A stretch of DNA of 54,364 bases from NCBI GenBank assembly GCA_030066195.1, contig JASJCB010000032.1, positions 1 to 54,364 of the forward strand. Direction: 5' to 3'. The translations under genes and the position numbers were made by a program. Source of the stretch: Acidobacteriota bacterium. GTDB taxonomy: Bacteria > Acidobacteriota > Holophagae > Acanthopleuribacterales > Acanthopleuribacteraceae. Below are positions 7,571-18,162 of the stretch, in pieces. How positions within the stretch are numbered: position 1 is the first letter of the stretch; each line of letters begins with the position of its first letter. The notes beneath the pieces were generated by a model, which saw only the letters and a program-made list of their open reading frames with translations, was not told the origin of the DNA and made no database searches.

Positions 7571-7977
7571 GCATGCACCTCCCTCAAAAGACCCATCATG
7601 AGGGATCGTGGTTCGCCTGGCAAGTAGGAAATAGCGGTGATTATTACAGCGGCCCTCCCGCGCCTGACGGGTCGAAAGCGATTATTCAACCCCGCTATTA
7701 CGCAAACACGGAGCCTGCCGTTCATGTAAAAACCAAGGCAAATATGCCGGGCCCGACAAACCCTCCTGCTGTTAAGTCCGACCGGGCAGGTTTCACCTCC
7801 GGTTACCCAAGACCAAACGGCGCCTCGATGAGCCGGCTCACAAAAAGTGTATTCTAATCGGTCGAAAGATCCGATACGTTTTTTGTATCGACCACGGATG
7901 CTCGCGCGCACAAGTGACTGACCAATCAATTTGGATAAGATAAGGGCCATATCGGGCCGCCTTGTCACGAGGTGCTG
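7571..7977. other. Intergenic region between divergent genes
   Basis: No convincing gene lies here. Two small symmetric elements are visible: a 12-base perfect palindrome TGAGCCGGCTCA at 7829-7840 and a short stem CGATAC (7872-7877) / GTATCG (7885-7890) with a T-rich loop. The region must hold the promoters of the divergent kinase-phosphatase and the trifunctional kinase. The palindrome could be an operator, but nothing confirms this. Confidence 0.4.
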
Positions 7978-10900
7978 ATGACAGTCTCTATCGCGGGTTA
8001 TCGTATCATCGAACAGATCTACGAGAACCGAAACTCCCTTATTTTTCGCGCGAATCGCATTGAAGATTGCAAGCCGGTGATCATCAAGAAGCTCAAAGAA
8101 GACTTTCCATCCCCTGACGAGTTGACCCGTTACCGCCAGGAGTATGAAATAACCAGGGACTTGGATTCACCGGGGATTATTCACACCTATGGCTTGGAAA
8201 AGGTCAATAACAAGCTGATGATCATTTTGGAAGACTTCGGCGCCTTCTCCTTGAAAATGCTTTGGCCGGATCAGGCCCTGCCGCTTTTGGCCTTCTTCCC
8301 CATCGCTCTCCAGACCGTGGACGCCTTGGGTAAGGTTCATGAGAACCGGGTGATTCACAAGGATATCAATCCCGGAAACCTGGTCTACAATCCCAAAACC
8401 GGCGAACTGAAGATCATCGACTTCGGCATTGCCACCCGCCTGCGCCGCGTCACGCAATATCTCGACAATCCCAAGAACCTGGAAGGCACCCTGGCTTATA
8501 TGTCACCGGAGCAAACCGGGCGTATGAACCGCGCCGTGGATTACCGTACCGATTTCTACTCTCTCGGCGCTACGCTCTATCACCTGCTCTGCGGCAAACC
8601 GCCTTTTGAAGAAGACGACCCGATGGCGATGGTCCACTGCCATATTGCCCGGTATCCCAAGCCGCCGCACCAGGTCAACCCGGAAATCCCCGAGATGCTG
8701 TCGGAAGTGATTATGCGCCTGCTCGCCAAGCATGCGGAGCATCGTTACCAATCGGCCTGGGGTTTGTCCGAGGACTTGAACCGATGCTATACGGAATGGC
8801 AGGAAGAGGGCGTCATTTCCAAATTCCAACCCGGCGTACAGGACTTCTCGCCTCATTTCGAGTTGTCCCAGAAGATCTATGGTCGTGAAAAGGAAATGAA
8901 GGCCTTGAACGAAGCCTTCGAACGCACCATGGAGGGTACAACGGTTCTGGTGCGGCTGGGCGGTTATTCGGGAATCGGCAAGTCGGCCCTGGTGCAGGAG
9001 CTCTTTAAGCCGCTGACCCGTTGCGGCGGCTTTTTCATCAGCGGCAAGTTCGACCAGTACCGGCACGGCACACCCTGCTCTGCCATTTTGGACGCCCTCG
9101 AAGAACTGGCCGGCCAGTTGATGAGCGCCTCCGAGAAGGAACTGACACATTGGAAGCACGCTATTATGAAAGCTGTTCGCAGCAACGGGCGAATCATTAC
9201 CGATGCGGTGCCGGCCATGGAAAAAATCATCGGACCTCAGCCGCCGCTTGAAGACGTGGACGCCTCTTCGAGACGAAACCGTCTGTTGCGCACTCTCTCC
9301 TGCTTTATTCGCTCCTTTTGCCGGCCCGGCCGGCCGCTGATCTTATTCGTAGATGACCTGCAATGGGCCGACGACCAATCGTTGGATCTGTTGGAATGGC
9401 TGGCCTTGAACGACACGGAAACCCCCATGCTGATCATCGGCGCCTACCGGGACAACGAGGTGAACGAAATGCACCCGTTGACCCGAACCTGGCAACGTAT
9501 CATCAAAGAACCCATCCTACGCCTCAAGATAGACGTGCAACCCCTGACCCCGGAGGATGTGGGACGATTCATTGCCGACAGCTTGCGCCTGGATATGGAA
9601 GATGTCGGGACGTTGCGAAACCTGGTTTACGCCAAAACCGGCGGTAATCCTTTTTTCATGAACCGCTTCCTCGAGAGCCTCCATGAGGACGGGCTGCTGG
9701 TTTTGGAGCGCGTGGAGGGCCGTAGCCGCTGGAACTGGGATGAGGACGCCATTCACGCCCGCGATTTCTCCGATAACCTGGTCGACCTGATGGTGGAACG
9801 GCTCTGTCGCCACCAGGAGGAAACCCGAAACGCCCTGAAACTGGCCGCCTGTCTGGGGAACCGTTTCGATTTAGACACCCTGGCCGTGATTCGAGGCATG
9901 AGACCGGGCAAGACCTTTGAAGCCTTGTTGCCGGCCGTTCAAGACGGTTTGATATTACCGCTTTCACACCTCGAAACCCGCGAGGAAGAGGAAACCACCC
10001 TGGTTATCGCCCATTTCAAATTCTGTCACGATCGCGTACAGCAAGCGGCCTGGCAGTTGAACGACCCGGAGGAATTACCCGGCATCCAATATGAAATCGG
10101 TAACCTGCTGCTGGACAATTTCTCCGAGGAACACCTGCATCAGCAGTACCTGAAGGTTGTCGACCTGCTGAACCAGGGCCGCCCCTTGATCACCAACCCG
10201 GAGGAACTGGCCCGGCTTGCCGACCTGAACTACCAGGCGGGTCGACGCGCCATGGACGGAGCGGCGCACGGTATGGCGCGAGAGTATTTTGCGCTGGCCA
10301 TGGATTGCCTGGACGACGATATCTGGGAAAAAGGCTATGAACGAGCGCTCGACCTGCACCATCAAAGGGCACGCGCCGAGGCAGCCTCGGGACATCCCGA
10401 CGAGGCAAAATACTTCCTGAATCTGGCCCTCGCCAGAACAGATAAACCCGTGGAACGCGCCGTCCTCTACAAGGAGATCAGCGGGATCTACCAATCTCAG
10501 CATCAGCATGCAGAAGCCATGGAACAGGTGGCCATGGGTCTCCGGCTTCTCGGCATCGACATCCCGGAGAAACCCGAATCCTTCCTCCCGTTGCTATACG
10601 AACAAATCGACCATCTGCTGGAGGAGACGCAACCGGAATCTCTCCCGCCCATGACCAATCCCCTGGGAAAGGTCGCGCTTCAATTTACCGAAACCATCAT
10701 CTGGTCCGGTTACATGGTCGACTGGTCCGTGTTCTGTTTCCTGCTGGCCAAACAGGTCATCCTGACGCTGCAACACGGGCATACCTCGGAATCCATCATC
10801 GCCGTTTCCAGCTATTCCGGTGTTCTCAAGGTTCTAGAACGCTACGAGGCCTCCGTGGAAGTGGGCATCTGGTCGGAGAAACTGCGTAAATTGAATCACT

Positions 10901-13248
10901 ACCCCATGACCGGGCCGAACCCCGGATATGCGCTGAGTTGTTATAACGAACTGACCGAGAGTCAGTGGCTCCACTTTCACGACTGCCTGGATTCCGGCCG
11001 TTTGTTTTCGGCCGCCACCAGTTTGTTCGCCATGGCCGTGGACGAATATATTCTGGGAAGGCAGCCCGATGAAAACAACATCCTGGCGCTGGGCCTGGAA
11101 TTCACCAAGAAATCCAGGGCGACGGTCGCGGAAACCGTGCTCAAAGGAATGCAGTATATTTGGTGGAATCTAAACGGACCCACGCCGGCCCAGGTTTTCG
11201 GCAGTCCCGAGGAGGTGGGTCACCTGGCCACCTTGAAGGGGTATACCCGCTGCCTCTACCTGATGATGAAAGGCGAGGTTCTGCTGATCTACGGACGTCG
11301 AAGCGAAGCCCTGGTTTGCAGCCGGGAGGCCGAGAAGCTGAGTCGGCATATTCAGGGCACGGGTTACGCGGATTACCACCAGTGGATACACGCCGTCATC
11401 TCCTCGATCAATTTCGCCTCCCTACCCAAGGATCAACAGCGATCGGTAAAGACTTATTTGCAGGATACCATCAAAAAGCTGGCGCGCCTGGAGGCCATCA
11501 ATACCAGCGCTTTCGGCTATCAATATCATCTGGTGCAGGCCGAACTTCTGCGCATCGAGAGCCGCCCGCTTGAATGCCTGGACGCCTATAAAAAAGCGGT
11601 CAAGTCGGCTCATGATCACGAGCACATACGCCACGAGGCCTTGATCCATGAACGAATCGTTCAATTCTGGGAAGGTTTTTCCCATGAGGAGTATACTCGC
11701 GGACACCTGCGCCAGGCCTGGCAATGCTACCGGGTTCTGGACATGGAGCCCAAGACCTTGGAGTTGGAAACACGCCTGGGTAGACTGACCGGCCGTCCCG
11801 CGCGCGACCTGGACGCCACCGGCAACACCGCAACCAACGCCCGCGACGGCAAGGGATTGGACCTGCATACCGTGATCAAGGCAGGCCAGGCCATTTCCGG
11901 CAAACTGAACCTTTCGGAATTGCTGCCCAGTATGATGTCCATCGTGATTGAAAACGCCGGCGCGGAAAAAGGGTCGCTGATTCTGATGGAAGGAGGCCAT
12001 TGGGTGGTCAAGGCGCGCGGAAACGCCCACGACGTCAAGTTCCTGGACAAGGGTATTCCGCTTTTTTCCTGCGACGACATCGCGGTGGGCGCCGTGCAAT
12101 ACGTAGCCAAAAGTAACGAGCCCCTGATGTTGGACGACGCGGGCAAGGAAGGGGTGCTCACCCGCGACCCGCATATTCGCAGCAAGGGCATCCGATCCCT
12201 GCTGTGCCTGCCCATCCCCGCGCGCAGCCGCGGGCGCTGCCTGTTGTACCTGGAAAACAACATCACCTCCGGCGCATTCCGCAAACAACACCTGGAAGTA
12301 CTGCAAACCCTGACCACACAAATGGCCATTTCTTTTGAAAATGCCCTTTTGTACACGGATCTGGCCCACACCAACCAAACTCTTGAAGAGAAGGTGGTCG
12401 AGCGCACGCGCGAGTTGAGAGCCAAGAACAACGAACTGGCCGACAAAAACCAGGAAATCGTGATGGCGCAACAACAGTTGGTGGTCAAGGAGAAAATGGC
12501 CTCGTTGGGTGTACTGACCGCGGGCGTGGCGCACGAAATCAACAATCCCACCAATTTCGCCTACGGCGGCGCACAGAACCTGGAGCGTCAACTCGACGAA
12601 TTCCGCCGGTTTATTCTCTCCCTGGCCGAGGACGCCCCCGACGAGGTACAGGACACCATGAAACAGCGCATGTCACCGCTTTTCGAACAATGCCGTATCA
12701 TCCTGGAGGGCACCAGTCGCATCAACCAGATTGTCCGAGACCTGCGCCTGTTCACCCGCAAGGACGAAGCGCCCCAGAAACGCGCCGATATCAATAAGGC
12801 CATGTCCTCCACGATCAACCTGATTCGCGCCAATTTTCACGATCGCATTCAATTCCTTACCGACTTCCAGGATCAGGTCATCATGGACTGCTGGCCCGCC
12901 GAATTGAACCAGGTCTTCATGAACCTGATCGTCAACGCCTGTGACGCTATCGATGCCCGCTTCGGCACCTCGCCGGGTAAAGAGCATGGGCGTATCATCA
13001 TCACCATTCGCATCCTGGTAAACCACGCCGTCATCAGCGTGGAGGACAACGGTACGGGCATGAGCCCGGAGGTACGCAAAAAAATCTTCGAGCCCTTTTT
13101 CACCACCAAGGATGTGGGCTCCGGCACCGGCCTGGGTTTGTCTATCTCCTACGGTATCATCAAAAAGCACAACGGTCAGATCGAGGTAACCTCCAACCCG
13201 GACGAAGGCTCCGTTTTCACCATCCACCTCCCCATGAATCCGCTTTAA
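7978..13248 (+). CDS. Trifunctional Ser/Thr kinase / AAA ATPase / GAF / sensor histidine kinase
   Basis: This 1756-residue cytoplasmic signalling protein has four parts. Residues 5-270 form a Ser/Thr protein kinase with [12 protein letters not shown] near 125 and IIDFGIA near 147. An AAA-type ATPase module follows, with [12 protein letters not shown] near 328, Walker [13 protein letters not shown], and a long helical TPR-like region. A GAF domain lies at about 1310-1470. A coiled linker leads to the histidine kinase: the H-box [12 protein letters not shown] with His near 1519, N-box NACDAID near 1654, and the [19 protein letters not shown] lid. This build is shared with proteins of cyanobacteria, myxobacteria and Acidobacteriota. 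No response regulator is adjacent, so its output is unknown. The start is set at ATG 7978, five bases from GAGGTG (7969-7974); GTG 7972 overlaps that site. Confidence 0.93.
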   Translation: MTVSIAGYRIIEQIYENRNSLIFRANRIEDCKPVIIKKLKEDFPSPDELTRYRQEYEITRDLDSPGIIHTYGLEKVNNKLMIILEDFGAFSLKMLWPDQALPLLAFFPIALQTVDALGKVHENRVIHKDINPGNLVYNPKTGELKIIDFGIATRLRRVTQYLDNPKNLEGTLAYMSPEQTGRMNRAVDYRTDFYSLGATLYHLLCGKPPFEEDDPMAMVHCHIARYPKPPHQVNPEIPEMLSEVIMRLLAKHAEHRYQSAWGLSEDLNRCYTEWQEEGVISKFQPGVQDFSPHFELSQKIYGREKEMKALNEAFERTMEGTTVLVRLGGYSGIGKSALVQELFKPLTRCGGFFISGKFDQYRHGTPCSAILDALEELAGQLMSASEKELTHWKHAIMKAVRSNGRIITDAVPAMEKIIGPQPPLEDVDASSRRNRLLRTLSCFIRSFCRPGRPLILFVDDLQWADDQSLDLLEWLALNDTETPMLIIGAYRDNEVNEMHPLTRTWQRIIKEPILRLKIDVQPLTPEDVGRFIADSLRLDMEDVGTLRNLVYAKTGGNPFFMNRFLESLHEDGLLVLERVEGRSRWNWDEDAIHARDFSDNLVDLMVERLCRHQEETRNALKLAACLGNRFDLDTLAVIRGMRPGKTFEALLPAVQDGLILPLSHLETREEEETTLVIAHFKFCHDRVQQAAWQLNDPEELPGIQYEIGNLLLDNFSEEHLHQQYLKVVDLLNQGRPLITNPEELARLADLNYQAGRRAMDGAAHGMAREYFALAMDCLDDDIWEKGYERALDLHHQRARAEAASGHPDEAKYFLNLALARTDKPVERAVLYKEISGIYQSQHQHAEAMEQVAMGLRLLGIDIPEKPESFLPLLYEQIDHLLEETQPESLPPMTNPLGKVALQFTETIIWSGYMVDWSVFCFLLAKQVILTLQHGHTSESIIAVSSYSGVLKVLERYEASVEVGIWSEKLRKLNHYPMTGPNPGYALSCYNELTESQWLHFHDCLDSGRLFSAATSLFAMAVDEYILGRQPDENNILALGLEFTKKSRATVAETVLKGMQYIWWNLNGPTPAQVFGSPEEVGHLATLKGYTRCLYLMMKGEVLLIYGRRSEALVCSREAEKLSRHIQGTGYADYHQWIHAVISSINFASLPKDQQRSVKTYLQDTIKKLARLEAINTSAFGYQYHLVQAELLRIESRPLECLDAYKKAVKSAHDHEHIRHEALIHERIVQFWEGFSHEEYTRGHLRQAWQCYRVLDMEPKTLELETRLGRLTGRPARDLDATGNTATNARDGKGLDLHTVIKAGQAISGKLNLSELLPSMMSIVIENAGAEKGSLILMEGGHWVVKARGNAHDVKFLDKGIPLFSCDDIAVGAVQYVAKSNEPLMLDDAGKEGVLTRDPHIRSKGIRSLLCLPIPARSRGRCLLYLENNITSGAFRKQHLEVLQTLTTQMAISFENALLYTDLAHTNQTLEEKVVERTRELRAKNNELADKNQEIVMAQQQLVVKEKMASLGVLTAGVAHEINNPTNFAYGGAQNLERQLDEFRRFILSLAEDAPDEVQDTMKQRMSPLFEQCRIILEGTSRINQIVRDLRLFTRKDEAPQKRADINKAMSSTINLIRANFHDRIQFLTDFQDQVIMDCWPAELNQVFMNLIVNACDAIDARFGTSPGKEHGRIIITIRILVNHAVISVEDNGTGMSPEVRKKIFEPFFTTKDVGSGTGLGLSISYGIIKKHNGQIEVTSNPDEGSVFTIHLPMNPL

Positions 13249-13398
13249 GGTCCATGGATCAAAACCGAAAGAAGGTGGACAAGCCTTACCGGACCACGTA
13301 TAAATGAAAGAACGCCGGGGCCGTTTTTTCGTCTTTCTGCCTCCCAGATGCGTCTCATGGTTGCCCACCATCGGGCCGTATCCCCGGCTGGAGCTGTT

Positions 13399-14085
13399 AT
13401 GACACGTTCCCGGAAAACCAAAGTCAGGCCTATCTATCGGCGCTGGTGGTTTGTTCTGAGCCTACCCTTCGTTTTATTGGGAGCAGTCGTACTGGGCCTC
13501 AATCTCTGGATGACGCAAACCACCAAGGCGGGCATCTATAACCAAACCGATGACATCCCCTTCAACCGGGTCGGCCTGGTACTGGGAACCTCGCCCTGGC
13601 TGCGAGGCGGCGGGTCCAACCCCTTCTTCGTCCACCGTATCGAGGCCGCGACCGCACTGTACAAAGCCGGCAAAGTAACACATCTGGTAGTAAGCGGCGA
13701 TAACCGGCACCACAGCTATAACGAACCGCAAATGATGAAGAATGCCCTGCAAAAGAGAGGCATTCCCGCCCACGCGGTCACATTGGACTACGCGGGGTTC
13801 CGTACGCTGGATTCGGTAGTGCGTCTACACAAAATCTTCGGCCAGAAACAATTTACAGTCGTCTCGCAACGCGACCACTGCTACCGGGCCGTCTTCATCG
13901 CGAGACACCACGGCTTGGAAGCAACCGGATTCGCGGCAGCGGACGCCCCGTTTGCCAAATCGCTACGCGTCAGGAGTCGAGAGGTTCTGGCCAGGGTAAA
14001 AGCGATCCTGGACCTGTATATTTTGGATAAACAACCCCATCACATGGGCGACCCGATCCTCATCCCCAATCTACCGGCCCCCTGA
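13399..14085 (+). CDS. SanA/YdcF family (DUF218) membrane-anchored protein
   Basis: This 228-residue protein has a basic N terminus, one transmembrane helix (about 14-36, WFVLSLPFVLLGAVVLGLNL) and a DUF218 domain. Family features are the VLGTSPWLRGG start, the HRIEAATALYKAGKVTHLVVSGDN stretch, and FRTLDSVVRLHKIFG followed by VVSQRDHCYRAVFIA. In Escherichia coli SanA affects envelope permeability and vancomycin tolerance; the reaction is not established. ATG 13399 is chosen because GGAG at 13390-13393 precedes it, and it starts just before the membrane helix. The gene lies 150 bases after the giant kinase on the same strand; a hairpin-like T-run near 13322-13328 may separate the two. Confidence 0.85.
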   Translation: MTRSRKTKVRPIYRRWWFVLSLPFVLLGAVVLGLNLWMTQTTKAGIYNQTDDIPFNRVGLVLGTSPWLRGGGSNPFFVHRIEAATALYKAGKVTHLVVSGDNRHHSYNEPQMMKNALQKRGIPAHAVTLDYAGFRTLDSVVRLHKIFGQKQFTVVSQRDHCYRAVFIARHHGLEATGFAAADAPFAKSLRVRSREVLARVKAILDLYILDKQPHHMGDPILIPNLPAP

Positions 14086-14297
14086 AAGTCCGCAATTATA
14101 AACGGCCCGCCAAGCGGATCCATGCCCCCTTCAAGCCGCCGGGCAAAGTTTTTACCTTTTCCTGACCTATGTGTCCATTAGACTCACGATATACTGCTAA
14201 CGAGGATTTTCCCAAACCTCAAGCTCCTAAATCACCGATTCGACTTTACAGGCCCGGCAGCCTGACAATGCCGACGTTTTTTATCAGGATACAATAA

Positions 14298-14918
14298 ATG
14301 ACCACTTCCCTCCTGTTACTTTGTGTGCCGCTGCTAGGCCTTTTCGCCTACCTGGTGTTTCCCAAGGTAAGACGGACACCCGAAGAACAGATTAAGCTCC
14401 ACAAACACTTCCCGGCTGCCCGATTCCCCGAGGGAGCAACTGGGAAACTGATCGGACGCGTCTGCGCCGGGTCGCGCCTGTTGACCTCTCCCTTGACACA
14501 ACGTCCTTGTGTTGCGTGGACACTCCAGATACAACACGGAACACACTCCGGCGACACCCTGGAATGGGACAACATCTACGAAACCGAGGACAAAACCGAT
14601 TTCAAGGTAGAGGACAACAGCGGCAGCATGCATATCCGCATGGAGGTTGTCGATTTATGCCTGCATACTACCAACAGCGCATCCGGTTCCATGTTGGCCG
14701 CTTTAAGCGATGAGCAGCGAGAGTGGTTTGAAAAAAGAATTCCCGCTGAATCCGGTAAATATCCCCTGGAACTGCGCCTGATCGAACGCCTGTTGGCCGA
14801 GGGCGAGCGAGTGGCCGTGATCGGCACCCGATTCGATGAGGAAATCGGGCCTCAAGTGAGGCATCCCGAAAACGAAACCCTTGTCGTCAACAGCCTGCCC
14901 GGTCACGCCGAGGGCTGA
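14298..14918 (+). CDS. Membrane protein with GIDE/MULAN-like domain
   Basis: The 206-residue product begins with one transmembrane helix (about 3-22). The rest resembles the GIDE (BAM) domain of MULAN-type proteins: a GKLIGRV...LTSPLTQRPCVAWTLQIQ segment, a tryptophan-containing middle part, FKVEDNSGSMHIRMEV, and GERVAVIG near the C terminus. In eukaryotes this domain sits in mitochondrial E3 ligases; bacterial versions have no known role and lack a RING finger, as here. The last 16 bases overlap the end of the convergent sulfotransferase gene. Assignment rests on motif order, so it is moderately secure. Confidence 0.6.
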   Translation: MTTSLLLLCVPLLGLFAYLVFPKVRRTPEEQIKLHKHFPAARFPEGATGKLIGRVCAGSRLLTSPLTQRPCVAWTLQIQHGTHSGDTLEWDNIYETEDKTDFKVEDNSGSMHIRMEVVDLCLHTTNSASGSMLAALSDEQREWFEKRIPAESGKYPLELRLIERLLAEGERVAVIGTRFDEEIGPQVRHPENETLVVNSLPGHAEG

Positions 14919-15850
14919 ACCCGGTCGGTGACGTTAGAATCAGCCATATCCGGCCGAAAGGGTACATCCTCATTGCCGAAGTGGTCGTTGAAAGTGGAAA
15001 TGTAGATCATGTCCATTTCCCTGGTGTCCATTTTCCTGGCAAAGCCTTCCCGTCGACCGCCGGCATTACCCCGGCGAATTAAACGACCGCCGGACAAGCC
15101 TTTCTCGTATGCCGGCATATGTAGATAGTCGAACTGGTGCTCCCGCTCACGCATATAGGCAAGACTGCTGCGCTCCATGGTTCGGGCCAGGCGTTCTTCG
15201 TCCAACGGCACGTCGATAAACTCGGCTATACGCCGAATGGTTCCTTCCGGGTCGGCTTCCATCTGGCTGTAGGTCAAAAACAACAGATTCAAGCCGTCTT
15301 TGTTTTCCCACCATCCCTTGACATGCTCAAACCAACTGCCGTTGGGTAGTTTCCCGGCCATAAAAACTTTATAACTATAGTCAAAGGCTTTGCCCGTTTT
15401 GCGAAAATGATGCATGGAAGCGGCTACATCCCGCCCGTCACGAACCACATAAATATAACGCGAAGGGCCCTTGGGCGCCGCTTCATAACGCAAGTGGGTT
15501 TTGATCAAGCGCGGGGAACTCATGCTGTTCATGGGGTTGCGACGACGCATCAGCATGCGTTCCAGCCAGGGGCTTTTTTGGCTGATGTGATCGAAATCCA
15601 TATTGCCGTCGGTGGTCAACTGGTAGAGAATCATTTGTAAATAGGTGGTTCCGGAGCGCGGATAGGTAGCGATAAAAATGTCATTTTGCCGAACACGCAC
15701 GGTAAGCAGGCGCAGTTGCGTATCGATCTTCTGCTTGATCAAACCCAAAACGGCCGCGGGAAGTAGGATCACGGACCAAAACCTCAACCAAAGCTTCAAG
15801 AAAGGGTTGGCCTTGCATGGCAAGGACTTGGATGAAAGAGTTTTGTTCAT
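14903..15850 (-). CDS. Sulfotransferase domain protein
   Basis: The 315-residue protein has the PAPS-dependent sulfotransferase fold. The 5'-phosphosulfate loop reads FIATYPRSGTTYLQMILYQL near residue 60, and the 3'-phosphate motif reads YVVRDGRDVAASMHHF near 135. An N-terminal hydrophobic stretch (WSVILLPAAVLGLI, about 26-40) may be a membrane anchor, as in Golgi-type enzymes. It would transfer sulfate to a hydroxyl or amino group of an unknown lipid, sugar or small molecule. GGAGCC just upstream supports the ATG. The gene stands alone with about 400 bases before it. Confidence 0.9.
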   Translation of the reverse strand: MNKTLSSKSLPCKANPFLKLWLRFWSVILLPAAVLGLIKQKIDTQLRLLTVRVRQNDIFIATYPRSGTTYLQMILYQLTTDGNMDFDHISQKSPWLERMLMRRRNPMNSMSSPRLIKTHLRYEAAPKGPSRYIYVVRDGRDVAASMHHFRKTGKAFDYSYKVFMAGKLPNGSWFEHVKGWWENKDGLNLLFLTYSQMEADPEGTIRRIAEFIDVPLDEERLARTMERSSLAYMREREHQFDYLHMPAYEKGLSGGRLIRRGNAGGRREGFARKMDTREMDMIYISTFNDHFGNEDVPFRPDMADSNVTDRVQPSA

Positions 15851-16245
15851 AAAGGCTCCAAAACCGGTAGTGCACGATCAATCAAATCGCTTTTATCATA
15901 ACCGATACGCGGCCCGGCGGAGAAGGCATGATCCAAATGTTGAAACGGCATCTCGGCAACCTGTCCACACCGATCAAAATCTCCTAACAATTATGCTGTG
16001 ACTAATCGAAAAAAAATTCTACCCCTGTCAAATTTTCGGACTCTAGAGCTTTAGTTCCAATATTGCTTTTCCGATGATCTAAGAGGAGTCGTAACGGCAA
16101 GTCAACCTAATCGTGTGGTCAGGGCTGTCGGATATGGGTTTCGTGACCGATGATGAGAACATTTTTCGCTTCTCGCACTAACATTTGAATGCTGCATTTA
16201 TTTTAGGGTGATTGCCCTCGGCGATCACTGAAAGAGGGTTTTCTA
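15851..16245. other. Intergenic region between divergent sulfotransferase and histidine kinase genes
   Basis: No gene, RNA or repeat stands out here. It is AT-richer than its surroundings near 15990-16080 and must contain both divergent promoters. I see no clear promoter boxes. Confidence 0.4.
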
Positions 16246-18135
16246 TTGGCGTTGTATCAGGCCAAAGAGGAATTTTCCCAGAGCATTGCGCGTATTTGTG
16301 TCTGTGTGGGTGCTTTGCTGTTCCATGCGGCCCTGTACCTGTTCGCCGATCGCCTGCTGGTATTCAACATATCGGCCATTTTATTCTACCTGCTGGTCTC
16401 GGTGGGATGGACCCTATGGCTGAAGCGAACCCCCGGTCGATATCCCTTTCGCATTTCCCTGATCACGGTCCCCGATATGGCGATCAATTGCTTGATGATG
16501 GGCACTCTGGAAGATTATGCCGCCTATTTCTACCCTCTTTTCCTGTGGATGATCGTCGGCTACGGCATGCGTTTCGGCCACCGCCATTTGTACCGAGCAT
16601 GGATCGTTGCCATGTTCTTCTTCGGTCTTACACTGGTCTTCAGTCCTTATTGGTCCGTTAATGTGCATCTGGGCGCCGGCCTGTTTTTCGGTTTGATCAT
16701 TCTGCCGTTCTTCTATGTGAACCTGATCACCAAACTCCACAAGTTGAACCTACGCCTGGAAGATGAACTGCAAGGCAAGAAACAATCGTTACATGAGGCC
16801 GATCGCGAACTGGACTTTTTGAGAGCGGTCAACGCGGGTCTCTCATTGGAAGAGGTTGCCGCCGCGGTCATCGAACGCGCGGAGGTGATGTTCCCACAAA
16901 TCGGCAAGTCACGCATGCTTATCCGGGATGTTATGGGCGGAGGCCTTCATTTTGCCGAGGCCGGCGGTTACGATCCCTATCAATTGGAAAGCCCCGAAAT
17001 GGACATAGGCAAGTTGGCGACGGCCCTGGCCGCGAAGGGCGAGGAAATCCAGGACCATATTTACCTCTTGAAAGTAAACGATCGCCAAACGAACCTGTTT
17101 CCCCTGGCCCAGGTCACGCAGCCAAAGGTCATGCTTGCTTTGGCTGTCTTTCAGGAAAAAGTACTGAACGGCGTGCTGATTTTCGACAGTTATGCCTCTA
17201 CCGACGCTTTTGACGCCTTGGACAAGCAGAAACTGGAAAGTTTCAAATACCATGCCGTTTCGGCTGTCAACAAAACCTGGCTTTTGAAAGCGCTACGTGC
17301 ACGAAATCACGAACTCAGCGTTCGCCAGGAGCAGTTGGTCATGCAGGAGAAAATGGCTTCGCTGGGCAAGATTACCGCCGGCCTGGCCCACGAATTCCAA
17401 AATCCGTTGAATTTCATCAATAATTTCGCTCAACTCTCACGCGAACAATTTGAAGAGCTCCATCATTGCCTGAAGGGGCCCGAGCAGAGGAACGAAGAAG
17501 ACGCCATGGACTTGATGAATGACCTGGTGACCAATTTAAAAGTGATCACCACCCATGGAGAACGCTTATCCTCGCTGGTTCGCTCCATGCAAAGTCTGGC
17601 GCTTAGTGAAGACGGCCTGACCCTGCTTCCCGTCAACGACCTCTTGGAAGAATGCCTTGCCCTTGTCTTCGATTCGCGCCGCTCCATCCATGTCACCGTC
17701 TTATTGGAGCCCGCCACCGATCACCTTAAGTACCCCGGACAAAGTCTGTTCCGTGCAATTCTAAACATTTTGAAAAATGCGGCTGAGGCAATTGAAGCCC
17801 GCATGAAAAAAGAACCCGGTTTCCAAGGGGCGGTCAGCGTACGCACCCACCTGGCAGACGGTCAGTTGGAGATTTCCATTCGCGATAACGGCGGCGGTCT
17901 TGCAATCGATAACACGGCCTCCGTATTCGATCCCTTCTTTACGACCAAACCCCCGGGCTCCGGTCATATCGGTCTGGGTTTGACCATCAGCTACGAAGCG
18001 GTTGTCAACAAACTGGGCGGTACTATTACACACGAAAGTAATCTGGGTGAGGGCGCCGTCTTCACCATCTCTCTGCCCAACAAATCCTACTCACCGCTTA
18101 CCGGACTCCCGAATGAAGAGGGCTGCCACGCTTAA
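16246..18135 (+). CDS. Membrane sensor histidine kinase
   Basis: This 629-residue protein starts with several membrane helices (about 15-170) whose pattern, including LFLWMIVGYGMRFG, resembles the sensor region of RpfC-like kinases. A coiled linker and a GAF-like region (about 185-350) follow. The kinase core has MASLGKITAGLAHEFQNPLN with the phospho-accepting His near 382, the N-box ILKNAAEAIEA, DNGGG, and the FFTTKPPGSGHIGLGLT lid. The start is TTG 16246, with AAGAGGG at 16232-16238 as ribosome-binding site. It probably signals through a response regulator encoded elsewhere, since none is adjacent. Its core resembles that of the giant kinase at 7978, with which it shares the EKMASLG.(I/L)TAG(L/V)AHE block. 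Confidence 0.92.
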   Translation: MALYQAKEEFSQSIARICVCVGALLFHAALYLFADRLLVFNISAILFYLLVSVGWTLWLKRTPGRYPFRISLITVPDMAINCLMMGTLEDYAAYFYPLFLWMIVGYGMRFGHRHLYRAWIVAMFFFGLTLVFSPYWSVNVHLGAGLFFGLIILPFFYVNLITKLHKLNLRLEDELQGKKQSLHEADRELDFLRAVNAGLSLEEVAAAVIERAEVMFPQIGKSRMLIRDVMGGGLHFAEAGGYDPYQLESPEMDIGKLATALAAKGEEIQDHIYLLKVNDRQTNLFPLAQVTQPKVMLALAVFQEKVLNGVLIFDSYASTDAFDALDKQKLESFKYHAVSAVNKTWLLKALRARNHELSVRQEQLVMQEKMASLGKITAGLAHEFQNPLNFINNFAQLSREQFEELHHCLKGPEQRNEEDAMDLMNDLVTNLKVITTHGERLSSLVRSMQSLALSEDGLTLLPVNDLLEECLALVFDSRRSIHVTVLLEPATDHLKYPGQSLFRAILNILKNAAEAIEARMKKEPGFQGAVSVRTHLADGQLEISIRDNGGGLAIDNTASVFDPFFTTKPPGSGHIGLGLTISYEAVVNKLGGTITHESNLGEGAVFTISLPNKSYSPLTGLPNEEGCHA

Positions 18136-18153
18136 CCGAAAACGCGGCAGCCC
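18120..18153. terminator. Hairpin at the end of the histidine kinase gene
   Basis: GGGCTGCC (18120-18127) pairs with GGCAGCCC (18146-18153). The stem straddles the kinase stop codon and lies just before the stop of the convergent esterase gene, so it may terminate transcription from both sides. There is no strong T-run. Confidence 0.4.
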
Positions 18154-18162
18154 CGGCCCGGC

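Noticed and set aside
7531..7968. A 145-codon minus-strand frame upstream of the kinase-phosphatase
   Set aside because: It overlaps the start of the kinase-phosphatase in another frame and has no ribosome-binding site or homology that I recognise.
11422..12591. A 389-codon minus-strand open frame inside the giant kinase
   Set aside because: It lies opposite the GAF and histidine kinase part, which has clear motifs; no ribosome-binding site or domain.
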